Virus record (IMG/VR): IMGVR_UViG_3300036806_000195
Span: 1-59,712 of that record
DNA: 59,712 nucleotides
Origin: a virus
Strand: one strand, 5' to 3'
Below are positions 46,471 to 53,908 of this stretch, piece by piece. Numbering within the stretch: position 1 is the stretch's first letter; every line of letters begins with the position of its first letter. The notes under the pieces were generated by a model. It saw only the letters and a list, made by a program, of their open reading frames with translations. It was not told the DNA's origin and did not search any database. The translations under genes were made by a program, and so were the position numbers.

Positions 46471-46977
46471 ATGGCACAAGATAAATTAGCACGCTACAAC
46501 GAATTAGCAGCTATGGATACTGACAATCAGACAGATGAGGAGATTACCGAGCAAGTCAGTCTCTACTACGAACTCTTCCATGCTGAGCAAGATATACAAG
46601 ACCTCGACAATGCTGTCAATCCGCTAGAACTGCATGATGATGAGTACGAGGCTTGGATAGAGAAGGTAGCTCACGAGATGGTCGAGAACGGACCAGTGGT
46701 CGTGAGCGAGTGGTGGGAAGGTGAAATGCAAGCCTTGGAAGCGACGCTCACTGATGAGGATAAGGCAGCATATGCAAGATATCTCAAAAGCAGCATTGAC
46801 CCACGAGAGATTGAAGACGAAAAGTTCTACACCTTTGAGATCAAGGGCAAGGAAACAAAGGAGCTCATAGCTGTCGTGATCTATAACTGCACATCTGAGC
46901 AAAAGGCATATGGTCGAGCTGAGAAAGACGCTGCAGGTGATGCCTACGAACTGGTAGAGGTACAACCTGCTATCTAG
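46471..46977 (+). CDS. Hypothetical acidic protein
   Basis: The protein has 168 residues and is strongly acidic (TDNQTDEEITEQVSLYYELFHAEQDIQDLDN). The C-terminal part (KFYTFEIKGKETKELIAVVIYN, EKDAAGDAYELVEV) looks alpha-beta. It lies between the SWIM-like and Sak4-like genes, so it may work in recombination or replication, but no homology is recognised. Stem-loop GGAGAG...CTCTCC follows at about 46989-47018. Confidence 0.55.
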   Translation: MAQDKLARYNELAAMDTDNQTDEEITEQVSLYYELFHAEQDIQDLDNAVNPLELHDDEYEAWIEKVAHEMVENGPVVVSEWWEGEMQALEATLTDEDKAAYARYLKSSIDPREIEDEKFYTFEIKGKETKELIAVVIYNCTSEQKAYGRAEKDAAGDAYELVEVQPAI

Positions 46978-47073
46978 GCAGGTGTAAGGGAGAGACCAGG
47001 GTGGAAGCTGGCTCTCCTGAGCAGAAAAGTTAGATCGGTATTGCAGCACAATTTTTAGAAAGAGGTAATTATC

Positions 47074-47976
47074 ATGGCACTTCAAATCAAGAAAGCTGTA
47101 AAGTACGGCGCAAAAATGAGACTAGCTCTTTACGGGCCTGCGGGCAGTGGAAAAACCTACACCTCGCTATCCATTGCTCGTGAGATAGCTGGTGATAAGC
47201 GTGTTCTGGTTATCGACACGGAGCGCGGCTCGGCTAGCAAGTACGCTGACACCTTTGACTTCGATGTCATAGAGTTACCAAATTTCCACCCACATACATA
47301 CATCGAAGCTATCAAGATGGCAGTAGCAGCCAAGGAATACAGCGTGCTTATCATCGACTCTGCTACTCATGAATGGGATGGGACGAAAGGCGCTCTTGAG
47401 CTAGCTGGAGAAAAGTTCCAAAATTGGGCTAAAGTTACCCCGATGCATAATGCATTTATTGATGCAATGCTCGATGCTGATATCCACCTGATCTGTACCA
47501 TGCGCGCAAAAGAAGAGCATGTGATGGAGAACGTTGTGGGAAAGGAAAAGCCTCAAGTTCGCTCAATAGGCATTGAGCCCATTCAACGCAAATACATGCA
47601 GTATGAGTTCGATGTGGTTGGATCGTTGGATGTAGATAATAATCTCAGTGTGGTAAAGACCAGGTGCTCAGAGTTGCACGGGTCAAACTTTTACCGGGCT
47701 GGCAAACAAATTGCTGATACTATGCTGAGATGGCTTGACGGTATTCCTGCTCCGCAGCCACAGATTAAGCATGCGGGAGCATTGGAGACTACCCCTATAT
47801 CAGCGGGATCCACTAATGACGGTCCTGCTACAGAGCAGCAAATGCAAACCATTGCGCGGCTTCAGAGCCAACTAGGACTAGAGCCTGCACCACTAGACGG
47901 GCTATCCTTTGCTGATTGCGCTCAGCTCATCAAGGATTACAGCCATCAGATAAACGCGAGAAGGAAAAGTGCATAA
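47074..47976 (+). CDS. Sak4-like RecA-type recombinase ATPase
   Basis: The protein has 300 residues. Walker A GPAGSGKTY (21-29), Walker B SVLIIDSATHEW, LICTMRAKEEH and a long C-terminal extension fit the AAA_24/Sak4 family of phage single-strand annealing and recombination ATPases. The C-terminal 70 residues (TEQQMQTIARLQSQLGLEPAPLDGLSFADCAQLIKDY) form a helical appendage seen in several relatives. It would support recombination-dependent replication together with RusA. Confidence 0.82.
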   Translation: MALQIKKAVKYGAKMRLALYGPAGSGKTYTSLSIAREIAGDKRVLVIDTERGSASKYADTFDFDVIELPNFHPHTYIEAIKMAVAAKEYSVLIIDSATHEWDGTKGALELAGEKFQNWAKVTPMHNAFIDAMLDADIHLICTMRAKEEHVMENVVGKEKPQVRSIGIEPIQRKYMQYEFDVVGSLDVDNNLSVVKTRCSELHGSNFYRAGKQIADTMLRWLDGIPAPQPQIKHAGALETTPISAGSTNDGPATEQQMQTIARLQSQLGLEPAPLDGLSFADCAQLIKDYSHQINARRKSA

Positions 47977-48024
47977 CAGCAGTACGGGCCTTGCGAGAGT
48001 GAGGCCCTAGGAGGGATTTTCGAT

Positions 48025-48210
48025 ATGTCTAGACACCTTGTCCTGGCGGCCTGTCACATCTGTCATGTTCATGATAGACCGATCAATCTCTACATATGCA
48101 GGTATTGTAGCAAGCCCGTTTGTCGGAAGGACTCGGAGCCTGTAGTGGGTAGCCAATTGAAAACGAGAGTTTGTGCAGAGTGTGTCAAGAAAATTACAAA
48201 AGCGCAATAG
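48025..48210 (+). CDS. Small zinc-ribbon protein
   Basis: The protein has 61 residues: ACHICHVHDRPINLYICRYCSKPVCRKDSE...VCAECVKKI. Three CxxC-type pairs and another Cys give a FYVE/ZZ-like cross-brace. Similar in style to the 44355 protein. Function unknown. Confidence 0.6.
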   Translation: MSRHLVLAACHICHVHDRPINLYICRYCSKPVCRKDSEPVVGSQLKTRVCAECVKKITKAQ

Positions 48211-48248
48211 TACCAGGCTGCTCAGGTAGCCTAGAAAGTGGGTTCGAG

Positions 48249-48467
48249 ATGGAATGGCATGAAGTATTGGAGCTGATTGATGAGCTGATAGGCTTCTATG
48301 ATGAGAAGATAGAAGATAGCCCTGAATGGCCTGTTGATCACCGAGATATCTATATAGCAGCCAAGGAAAAAGTTCTCAAAAAGAGAGAAGCCGTTGTCGC
48401 AAAATTGCAAGAGCAAGACAAGGCTTACGAGCTTATGATGTTTAGGATGGCTCGCAAGAAAAGGTAG
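48249..48467 (+). CDS. Hypothetical helical protein
   Basis: The protein has 72 residues from the ATG at 48249. It begins MEWHEVLELIDELIGFYDEKIEDSPEWPVDHRDIYIAAKEKVLKKREAVVAKL and ends very basic (RMARKKR). All helical. An upstream in-frame start overlaps the previous gene without a ribosome site. Confidence 0.5.
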   Translation: MEWHEVLELIDELIGFYDEKIEDSPEWPVDHRDIYIAAKEKVLKKREAVVAKLQEQDKAYELMMFRMARKKR

Positions 48468-48487
48468 AACAGATCATCCAACTCTGC

Positions 48488-48578
48488 TACAATATCAGCT
48501 CGGAATAACGAGAGGAGGTGCTATCATGCGGAGCCCCTAAGAAGGGCACGCAGCCAGCTTGCACAGAGCTGGCTTTTT
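48488..48578 (+). ncRNA. Leader-like unit with MRSP mini-ORF and terminator
   Basis: TACAAT (48488-48493) is followed by a strong ribosome site GAGGAGGTG (48512-48520), ATG-CGG-AGC-CCC-TAA (48526-48540), and GCCAGCT/AGCTGGC (48553-48559, 48567-48573) with a T-run. A strongly translated four-codon peptide just before a terminator resembles an attenuator. It stands upstream of the protease gene at 48737. Confidence 0.5.
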
Positions 48579-48736
48579 GTTATCTCTACCGAACATATAG
48601 CCTCGAATCGCAATCCTTATTATCACAAATGGCCACCTAAAGTACATATGGCTTTTTGTTGGTGGCAACATGAGCATTTTCTCATACTTTGGCTGTGGTA
48701 AGATGAGAGAAAATTCATACATCGAAAGGACGAAAC

Positions 48737-49486
48737 ATGCCACACTCATATGGTTGCTTGCCGGATCAGCCAGACCAGCGAGACCACAAGTACTCCGCGT
48801 CCTGGGAGCACCTAAACAACCTTCCACAAAGCGTTGACTTGCGCTCAGGATTGCCACCAGTAGAAGACCAGCTCGAACTTGGGAGCTGCACGAGCTTTGC
48901 AGCAGGCGCGGCTATCAGGTACGCACGCAAGAAACAAGGGCTGGCGGACTTCGTGACCTCTCACTTGTTTCTGTACTTCTGCTCGCGATTAAGGACTCAG
49001 AAGTACCTTGACACTGGTGCGACGCTCAGGGATACCATCAAAGCGGCTGCGCGGATGGGAGATTGCCCTGAGGCGGATTGGCCTTACGATATCTCAAAAT
49101 TTGCAAGCAAGCCACCCCAAGGCGCATACTTAAACGCCCTGCATGATCGAGCCATTAGCTACCAGAGAGTCACACGGTCCATCGCAGAGATGAAAGGCTG
49201 CTTAGCTTCTGGTTTACCGTTCCTGGCTGGTATAAGCGTCTACGAGTCATTTGAGAGCGATGAGGCGGCAAAGACAGGGATGATACCAATGCCTGGGAGA
49301 GATGAGCAGCTTCTAGGCGGACATGCGATTTTGATATGTGGATACCACGATGAAGATCAAAAGTGGCTTTTTCGCAATAGCTGGAGTTCTAGTTGGGCAG
49401 AAGAAGGATACGGGTTCCTGGATTACTCATATTTGCTCAATAAGGGGCTGGCGTCTGATTTTTGGGTTGTCAAAACTGTAGGCTAA
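48737..49486 (+). CDS. Papain-like (C1A) cysteine protease
   Basis: The protein has 249 residues with no signal peptide. The four catalytic residues are in family order: Gln45 (EDQLELGSCTSF), nucleophile Cys51 six residues later, as in papain, His196 (LGGHAILICGY) and Asn214 (FRNSWSSSWAEEGYGF). The N-terminus (PHSYGCLPDQPDQRDHKY, VDLRSGLPPVEDQ) is the bacterial C1A form with a short propeptide-like start. It is not in the virion operon and has its own promoter (-10 TAAGAT near 48701) and terminator at 49510. Its target is unknown. Confidence 0.9.
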   Translation: MPHSYGCLPDQPDQRDHKYSASWEHLNNLPQSVDLRSGLPPVEDQLELGSCTSFAAGAAIRYARKKQGLADFVTSHLFLYFCSRLRTQKYLDTGATLRDTIKAAARMGDCPEADWPYDISKFASKPPQGAYLNALHDRAISYQRVTRSIAEMKGCLASGLPFLAGISVYESFESDEAAKTGMIPMPGRDEQLLGGHAILICGYHDEDQKWLFRNSWSSSWAEEGYGFLDYSYLLNKGLASDFWVVKTVG

Positions 49487-49509
49487 GCAACTCACACGAT
49501 ACCATAGCA

Positions 49510-49536
49510 AGCACTGGTAGTTGCCAGTGCTTTTTT
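49510..49536 (+). terminator. Rho-independent terminator
   Basis: AGCACTGG (49510-49517) pairs with CCAGTGCT (49524-49531), followed by TTTTT. It ends the protease transcript. Confidence 0.85.
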
Positions 49537-49565
49537 ATTTGCTTAAAAATTGGTCTCTAAAAGAC

Positions 49566-49620
49566 TTGACAACAAAATGATGTCATAGTATACTTCTCAC
49601 ATGACAACAAAATGATGTCA
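49566..49620 (+). promoter_or_regulatory. Strong promoter with duplicated 19-bp operator
   Basis: TTGACA (49566-49571), 17 bases, TATACT (49589-49594). TGACAACAAAATGATGTCA occurs twice exactly (49567-49585 and 49602-49620), once over the -35/spacer and once just after the start site. Each copy has inverted ends TGACA/TGTCA. This is a classic repressor-operator arrangement for the 49643 operon. Confidence 0.85.
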
Positions 49621-49642
49621 GTTGATTTAGAGGAGAAAAGAA

Positions 49643-49888
49643 ATGGCAACCCTTCAGATTGTTGGACCTTATAGAGTCAAGAATATTGGAGCCAATGGGG
49701 ATGTGTACAAGGTAGTTGAAATGATCGATCTTGAGAAGAATTCCTATTGTGAGCTAAACCCTGACAGGACTTATCTCAATCGTCAATCCGCATATGGCCG
49801 CTGTCGGAGGCTGAATAAGCGATGGCAAGATGATCATATGTTAGATGACAATTATGATGACATGGTTGCTTATTTTGGAAGTAAATAA
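49643..49888 (+). CDS. Hypothetical small protein
   Basis: The protein has 81 residues with AGAGGAG upstream. It contains QIVGPYRVKNIGANGDVYKVVEMIDLEKNSYCELNPDRTYLNRQSAYGRCRRLNKRW, an alpha-beta fold with a basic helix. It is the first gene under the doubly operated promoter. No family recognised. Confidence 0.55.
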   Translation: MATLQIVGPYRVKNIGANGDVYKVVEMIDLEKNSYCELNPDRTYLNRQSAYGRCRRLNKRWQDDHMLDDNYDDMVAYFGSK

Positions 49889-49910
49889 TAAGAGAGAAAG
49901 GCAAAGAAAA

Positions 49911-50159
49911 ATGAAAATTCGATCTGATAGACGCAATCATATTATTCGAGGTGCAGATCTTCACGCAGTCGAAGCGATCGTGGGGCATGAGATAAGCAGT
50001 CAGTCTGCTAGAGCAGTGATGTGGCAGACCGAGAAACCTTATTCTGAAGAAGTCGTGAATAGCCTCAAGGAAAAGTTCTGGAGAAGCAAAATTGCACTGA
50101 ACGTGCAATGTGACTATGAGTTTGAGGGAGACAGCTACCTCGATTTGGCTGTCTGGTAA
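49911..50159 (+). CDS. Hypothetical small protein
   Basis: The protein has 82 residues from the ATG at 49911 (AGAGAAAGG upstream). It contains NHIIRGADLHAVEAIVGHEISSQSARAVMWQTEKPYSEEVVNSLKEKFW and an acidic C-terminal strand. Cotranscribed with 49643 and ended by the terminator at 50169. Confidence 0.5.
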   Translation: MKIRSDRRNHIIRGADLHAVEAIVGHEISSQSARAVMWQTEKPYSEEVVNSLKEKFWRSKIALNVQCDYEFEGDSYLDLAVW

Positions 50160-50168
50160 AATTGCCAT

Positions 50169-50194
50169 AAGCCTCTAGAACCTCCTAGAGGCTT
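50169..50194. terminator. Bidirectional terminator
   Basis: AAGCCTCTAG (50169-50178) pairs exactly with CTAGAGGCTT (50185-50194) between the converging 49911 and 50198 genes. Confidence 0.75.
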
Positions 50195-50197
50195 TCC

Positions 50198-50995
50198 TCA
50201 CACTCTCCAATACTTTCTCGTCTCTAGCGACGGCTCTTCACTACTCCTCACAAGTCCGGCGTGCTGTAGCTGCGAGATAGCCGTGTAGGCCTTATTGAGG
50301 CGTGCTTGCCCTTGTGGCACTGAATGGTGCGCATGGAGCAATGACTCGACCTCTGCAAGCGTGTAGCCCTCTCTCTGCGATAGCATCGTGAGCACAGTAT
50401 CCGCCAGCTCATTCGACTTATTCAGCACAGCCACCACGTTCAGATCCAAGCCCTCAGTATTCCTCTCGAACTTGATATCCATCAGGCAAGACGGCGCTCC
50501 ATGTGTCATGCACTCGCGCTCAGCTATCACGGCATGCTCTCCAAAGTGCGTAGCTGCTCCTTCGACCATGCCGCGCATCAGAGGACAGAGCAGCCGGTGA
50601 TGGTCATATCTCAGTAAGAGCCTGCTATAGTCATCTGAGTAGGCACCAAATGGAAAGAGCGGCGTCTGGGCACGTGAGCCATTCATCTGCATGAGAAGAT
50701 CTCGGGCGGATTTTGCCCTCTCCAGGAGATATGCGCAATGCTGATCTATCCATTTGTTGTTGAGGAAATATTGACCGTACTCGCGCAGTAGCACAGGTGC
50801 AAAGATACCCGTGGCCACAGACACGCCTCGAACACCCTGGATGAAGAGCTCATCATTGTAGATGCGCGATGCTACGACCCACTTCGCCTCTATTCCCTCT
50901 AGCTCCTCTATCTTCTGCCTGTAAATGTCCCTCACACTACTTCCATACTTCTCTTCAAGATATTTCTCCCACATCGCTAAAATCAAACCATGCAT
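50198..50995 (-). CDS. V4R/H-NOX-like sensor fused to a winged helix
   Basis: The protein has 265 residues, with AAGGAGG before the ATG. The start MHGLILAMWEKYLEEKYGSS and the later segment YDHHRLLCPLMRGMVE-GAATHFGEHA...ECMTHGAPSCLMDIKF follow the H-NOX/V4R fold. The heme-distal YxSxR motif is changed to YDHHR (130-134), and the proximal His expected near residue 97 is Ala in my alignment, so heme binding is doubtful. Cys137, Cys162 and Cys170 match V4R-type positions. Residues about 190-265 (LADTVLTMLSQREGYTLAEVESLLHAHH...AYTAISQLQHAGLVRSSEE) look like a wHTH. Likely a small-molecule-responsive regulator. Confidence 0.65.
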   Translation of the reverse strand: MHGLILAMWEKYLEEKYGSSVRDIYRQKIEELEGIEAKWVVASRIYNDELFIQGVRGVSVATGIFAPVLLREYGQYFLNNKWIDQHCAYLLERAKSARDLLMQMNGSRAQTPLFPFGAYSDDYSRLLLRYDHHRLLCPLMRGMVEGAATHFGEHAVIAERECMTHGAPSCLMDIKFERNTEGLDLNVVAVLNKSNELADTVLTMLSQREGYTLAEVESLLHAHHSVPQGQARLNKAYTAISQLQHAGLVRSSEEPSLETRKYWRV

Positions 50996-51082
50996 GCTAT
51001 ACCTCCTTGTACGTTTGTTCTAATGCATTACAGCATATTACACAAGAAATGCTGTTTTACCAACAAAGATTGGAATGCATCA

Positions 51083-51126
51083 ATTATAGCACAGAAGAAA
51101 AGGGAGGGTATCCAAGTTGGATACCC
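51083..51126. promoter_or_regulatory. Minus-strand -10 box and 21-bp palindrome
   Basis: GGGTATCCAA (51106-51115), one base, then TTGGATACCC (51117-51126) is a near-perfect 21-bp palindrome. It covers the expected -35 of a minus-strand promoter whose TATAAT is at 51083-51088, driving the V4R/H-NOX-like gene. The divergent XRE protein at 51178 is the obvious candidate to bind it. Confidence 0.65.
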
Positions 51127-51177
51127 TGTGAGTGCTTTGCCTCTGCTATAGTTATCGGAAACCAGACAAGGCCTATT

Positions 51178-51399
51178 GTGCTTCAAGACCTGTTTCCGCT
51201 TCGCTTGAGACAACTCCGCAAAGAAAAGAAACTCACACAACTACAGCTCTCTATAGCCGTTGGTGTGGTGGTGAACTCAGTCAAGCGATGGGAGAAAGGG
51301 AAGAGATTTCCAGATCCCACAGAGATACAGGCAATAGCACAGGCTTTAGGGGTGCCAATCAGAGAACTCTTCTTCTTTCCTGAGCACCCAGATATCTAA
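51178..51399 (+). CDS. XRE-family regulator
   Basis: The protein has 73 residues from a GTG at 51178; a longer frame back to 51049 would read through the palindrome and has an unnatural composition. FPLRLRQLRKEKKLTQLQLSIAVGVVVNSVKRWEKGKRFPDPTEIQAIAQALGVPIREL is a complete HTH_3 domain. It faces the V4R/H-NOX-like gene and ends before a GCTTCTCC...GGCTGAGCTTTTTT stem. Confidence 0.75.
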   Translation: MLQDLFPLRLRQLRKEKKLTQLQLSIAVGVVVNSVKRWEKGKRFPDPTEIQAIAQALGVPIRELFFFPEHPDI

Positions 51400-51502
51400 C
51401 AACTCAGCTTCTCCGTATGGCTGAGCTTTTTTCGTGTCAAGAAATCTCTACCGCCACGTCTCAATTTTTACCAAATCTCTACAAAGGCCATAACCTCATT
51501 CT

Positions 51503-51570
51503 TTGACATGTTGTGCGACTATGAAAGACTAACTACTGTGCAATAGACTTATTTCTATCTAGACATGTTG
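51503..51570 (+). promoter_or_regulatory. Sigma-gene promoter region with ACATGTTG repeats
   Basis: TTGACATGTTGTGC (51503-51516) and TAGACATGTTGCAC (51561-51574) share ACATGTTG at a 57-base distance. Each could be a -35-like or activator box. The region precedes the ECF sigma gene at 51617 by about 50 bases; the -10 boxes are weak, as expected for regulated or alternative-sigma promoters. Confidence 0.45.
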
Positions 51571-51616
51571 CACAAGTATATATTTACACAAGTAGGCATA
51601 TAGGAGGAGGCAGATT

Positions 51617-52510
51617 ATGGCAACGAGGCCCTTTGATCTCGCGATTATCCTTGCCAAGCAGGGGGACAAGGAAGCGCTCGCAGAGATTTACACGACAATT
51701 AGGCCTCTTTTACTGAGCTATGTCCGCTCTTTGCTGTATTCTGATGACATATCAGAAGATATTGTTTCAGAAGTTCTCTACATTATGGTACGTGATATTC
51801 AAAAAATGCGTCTTTATAATGGGAAAGCGTTTTATGGGTGGCTCAAGACTATTGCCTACAACAAGGCAATGGATCATCTCCGGTCCAAAGTGCGCACAAC
51901 GGACCCGCTAGACCGGAGCAATCCCAGATCTTGGGACGATCCGGCTCTTACTATAGAGACAGCAGAGCGAAACATAATTGTCCATGAGGCAGTTAAGAGC
52001 CTACCAGGCAAAACACGCAACGTTATCATCGGAAGTTTTGTAGATGGACTTCCGACGTGCACCTTAGCTCGCATGGCTGGCAAAAGCGAATCGGCTATCC
52101 GTCAAATCAAATCACGCGGGCTCAAAGTGCTGAGACACATCCTCTCGCCTCGCATGATTGCTGCTATTTTGTCCTGCGGATTACTAACGTCTGGCGGTTT
52201 CCTTTTCTTCTACGAGAGAAGCCTAGCGACTCCACAAGCGACACTTAGCCGTGTGATAGAAATTATCTTTCCTGGTGACAGCCACGGGACAACGCCACGA
52301 CAGATGCCAATGGAAGCCCCTACACTTGCGCCGCGACCCACTGCCACACCGTCACCCAGTCCGTCGCCTACACCAACACCGTTGCCCAGTCCTACACCTG
52401 TAACAACCAGCACAAAATCAGGGAATAAGCAGCCAGTAAGCCAGCCTCCAACTCAATCGATAGTGCCCTTACCATCAGTTTGCGCGCAAGGGATATGCCC
52501 CCTGCGTTAG
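51617..52510 (+). CDS. ECF sigma factor with membrane anchor and Pro/Thr tail
   Basis: The protein has 297 residues, with GGAGGAGGCAG upstream. Sigma region 2 (EIYTTIRPLLLSYVRSLLYSDDISEDIVSEVLYIMVRDIQKMRLYNGKAFYGWLKTIAYNKAMDHLR) and region 4 (AVKSLPGKTRNVIIGSFVDGLPTCTLARMAGKSESAIRQIKSRGLKVL) are clear. After residue 175 there is one membrane helix (MIAAILSCGLLTSGGFLFFY) and an outer tail rich in Pro, Ser and Thr (about 225-285). A membrane-tethered sigma factor in a phage is unusual. It may be released by proteolysis or sense the envelope. Confidence 0.82.
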   Translation: MATRPFDLAIILAKQGDKEALAEIYTTIRPLLLSYVRSLLYSDDISEDIVSEVLYIMVRDIQKMRLYNGKAFYGWLKTIAYNKAMDHLRSKVRTTDPLDRSNPRSWDDPALTIETAERNIIVHEAVKSLPGKTRNVIIGSFVDGLPTCTLARMAGKSESAIRQIKSRGLKVLRHILSPRMIAAILSCGLLTSGGFLFFYERSLATPQATLSRVIEIIFPGDSHGTTPRQMPMEAPTLAPRPTATPSPSPSPTPTPLPSPTPVTTSTKSGNKQPVSQPPTQSIVPLPSVCAQGICPLR

Positions 52511-52872
52511 CTCTCTATTTGTTCAGAGTCGGCTTTTGTCGGCTCTTTTTTGATTCCTGCGATTTTTATGTCACACTTTTGCACTTTTCCCGTTCTTTAG
52601 AAAAGCAATTTTTCAGGAGGCTTATTGCACACATGAACATATGCAAATACGCACAGATTGATCACAGCATATCAATACGAGTTTACATGGCTTTACGGTT
52701 ATCGTGATGAGTGATTTTTGCCTAGATCGGCCTCTCCGTATGACTGAGGTATATCGATAGGATAAAATGAGTATTTTTACTCTAAAGACAAAATAACCGC
52801 ATCTGAGTATAATTGCTCATAGGCCACACCTACCTTTAGAGGTAGCATCGGATGCAAACGGAGGAAATTTTA
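52511..52872. other. Non-coding region after the sigma gene
   Basis: The first part holds a terminator-like AGAGTCGGC-TTTT-GTCGGCTCT followed by TTTTTT (about 52528-52555). The rest is AT-rich with no good gene. A -10-like TATAAT (52805-52810 region) and a CTACCT-TTAG-AGGTAG hairpin precede the LuxR-type gene. A 24-codon frame near 52634 lacks a proper ribosome site. Confidence 0.6.
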
Positions 52873-53100
52873 ATGAGAAGGAAACAGGAAGGAAATTTCC
52901 CTACACCTCGGGAAGAGGACATTCTTCATTTAGTAGCAAACTGCAATAGCTACGAGGATATCTATACTCAATTAGGGTTAAGTAAGAGGACTGTACAAAA
53001 CCAAGTGTACAGATTTATGAAAAAGGTAGGACTACATAAAAAGGAACATCTCATCAAATACGCACAAGACAACGGTTACGGAAAAGGGGTGCCAGCATGA
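52873..53100 (+). CDS. LuxR-type HTH protein
   Basis: The protein has 75 residues from the ATG at 52873 (GGAGG at the proper distance; 52852 is possible). FPTPREEDILHLVANCNSYEDIYTQLGLSKRTVQNQVYRFMKKVGLHKKEHLIKYA is the LuxR/GerE-type HTH without a sensor domain. It could activate the run of small genes to 57.4 kb. Coupled to the next gene by ATGA. Confidence 0.8.
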   Translation: MRRKQEGNFPTPREEDILHLVANCNSYEDIYTQLGLSKRTVQNQVYRFMKKVGLHKKEHLIKYAQDNGYGKGVPA

Positions 53101-53237
53101 CCACTATCCTCAGCTCAATCCTCACGCTTCTTGCATCATTGCCAAGAGGCGTCTACGAGCTCCTCTTTTTCTGCTATTGGATGGTTCCAGCTTGGCTACT
53201 AGCAGTGGCCTTATTTGGCGATTGGAGGTCCTCATAA
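53097..53237 (+). CDS. Small membrane protein (46 aa)
   Basis: The ATG overlaps the previous stop and the 46-codon frame reads SSILTLLASLPRGVYELLFFCYWMVPAWLLAVALFGDW, two short hydrophobic segments. It stops just before the DUF3307-like gene's start. Function unknown. Confidence 0.5.
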   Translation: MTTILSSILTLLASLPRGVYELLFFCYWMVPAWLLAVALFGDWRSS

Positions 53238-53238
53238 T

Positions 53239-53613
53239 ATGACCATAACTCTCATCAGTGACACAGCTACCAAACTACTGCTGTGGGGGATTGTCATCCA
53301 TCTATTTTGTGACTGGATTTTACAAAACGACTGGATGGCTCGCAATAAATCATCACTCTTGCACCCAGCCGCTTGGGTCCATTCAGGTATCCACTTCATT
53401 GGAATTTGGCTCATCTTTCCAACATGGGTGGCTATCCTCATCTTCATCACACATATCTTGATCGATACACGGGTCCCGCTCGTCTGGTGGCGCAAGTTCT
53501 ACCGACAAACAACCGAGGGTCCTGTTGCGCTTCACGTCGCATTCTGGTCGGATCAAGTTTCGCACATCACTGTACTGGCCATAGCTGCATTATTGACAGG
53601 AGGTATGAAATGA
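53239..53613 (+). CDS. DUF3307-like membrane protein
   Basis: The protein has 124 residues from the ATG at 53239. HLFCDWILQNDWMARNKSSLLHPAAWVHSGIHFIGIWLIFPTWVAILIFITHILIDTRVPLVWW matches the DUF3307 signature (H-xx-DW-Q..., H-x-H...HxxIDxRxPxxWW), with conserved His/Asp residues between membrane helices. Such proteins occur in bacteria and phages; activity unknown. Confidence 0.8.
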   Translation: MTITLISDTATKLLLWGIVIHLFCDWILQNDWMARNKSSLLHPAAWVHSGIHFIGIWLIFPTWVAILIFITHILIDTRVPLVWWRKFYRQTTEGPVALHVAFWSDQVSHITVLAIAALLTGGMK

Positions 53614-53801
53614 CCGCAATCTTCAGACTCATAGCAGCCATCCTCATCTCACTCTTCTATTTGCTTATTGTTATCTTGCTGCTCTTAGCCGTGCTGCCAT
53701 TTATCGCGCTCAAAACATCTCTGCAATGCATGCAAGAATATCAGGCAATACGTGCAGCCATAGACGACGAAGAGGAGTACTGGCAAATATACGGATGGTG
53801 A
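53610..53801 (+). CDS. Small membrane protein (63 aa)
   Basis: The ATG overlaps the previous stop. IAAILISLFYLLIVILLLLAVLPFIALKTSL is a long hydrophobic segment, followed by an acidic cytoplasmic tail (IDDEEEYWQIYGW). Function unknown. Confidence 0.55.
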   Translation: MTAIFRLIAAILISLFYLLIVILLLLAVLPFIALKTSLQCMQEYQAIRAAIDDEEEYWQIYGW

Positions 53802-53804
53802 TGC

Positions 53805-53903
53805 ATGAAAAGAGACGACATCGTGTGCATATGTGCATCAGTCATTATCATCGGCATTGCGCTTATATACGCATCAATGATACTAGCGGAAATGTGTAGG
53901 TAA
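53805..53903 (+). CDS. Tiny membrane peptide (32 aa)
   Basis: MKRDDIVCICASVIIIGIALIYASMI is a single membrane helix with a basic start. It fits between the neighbouring genes in the same direction. Translation is plausible but unproven. Confidence 0.35.
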   Translation: MKRDDIVCICASVIIIGIALIYASMILAEMCR

Positions 53904-53908
53904 AGATT

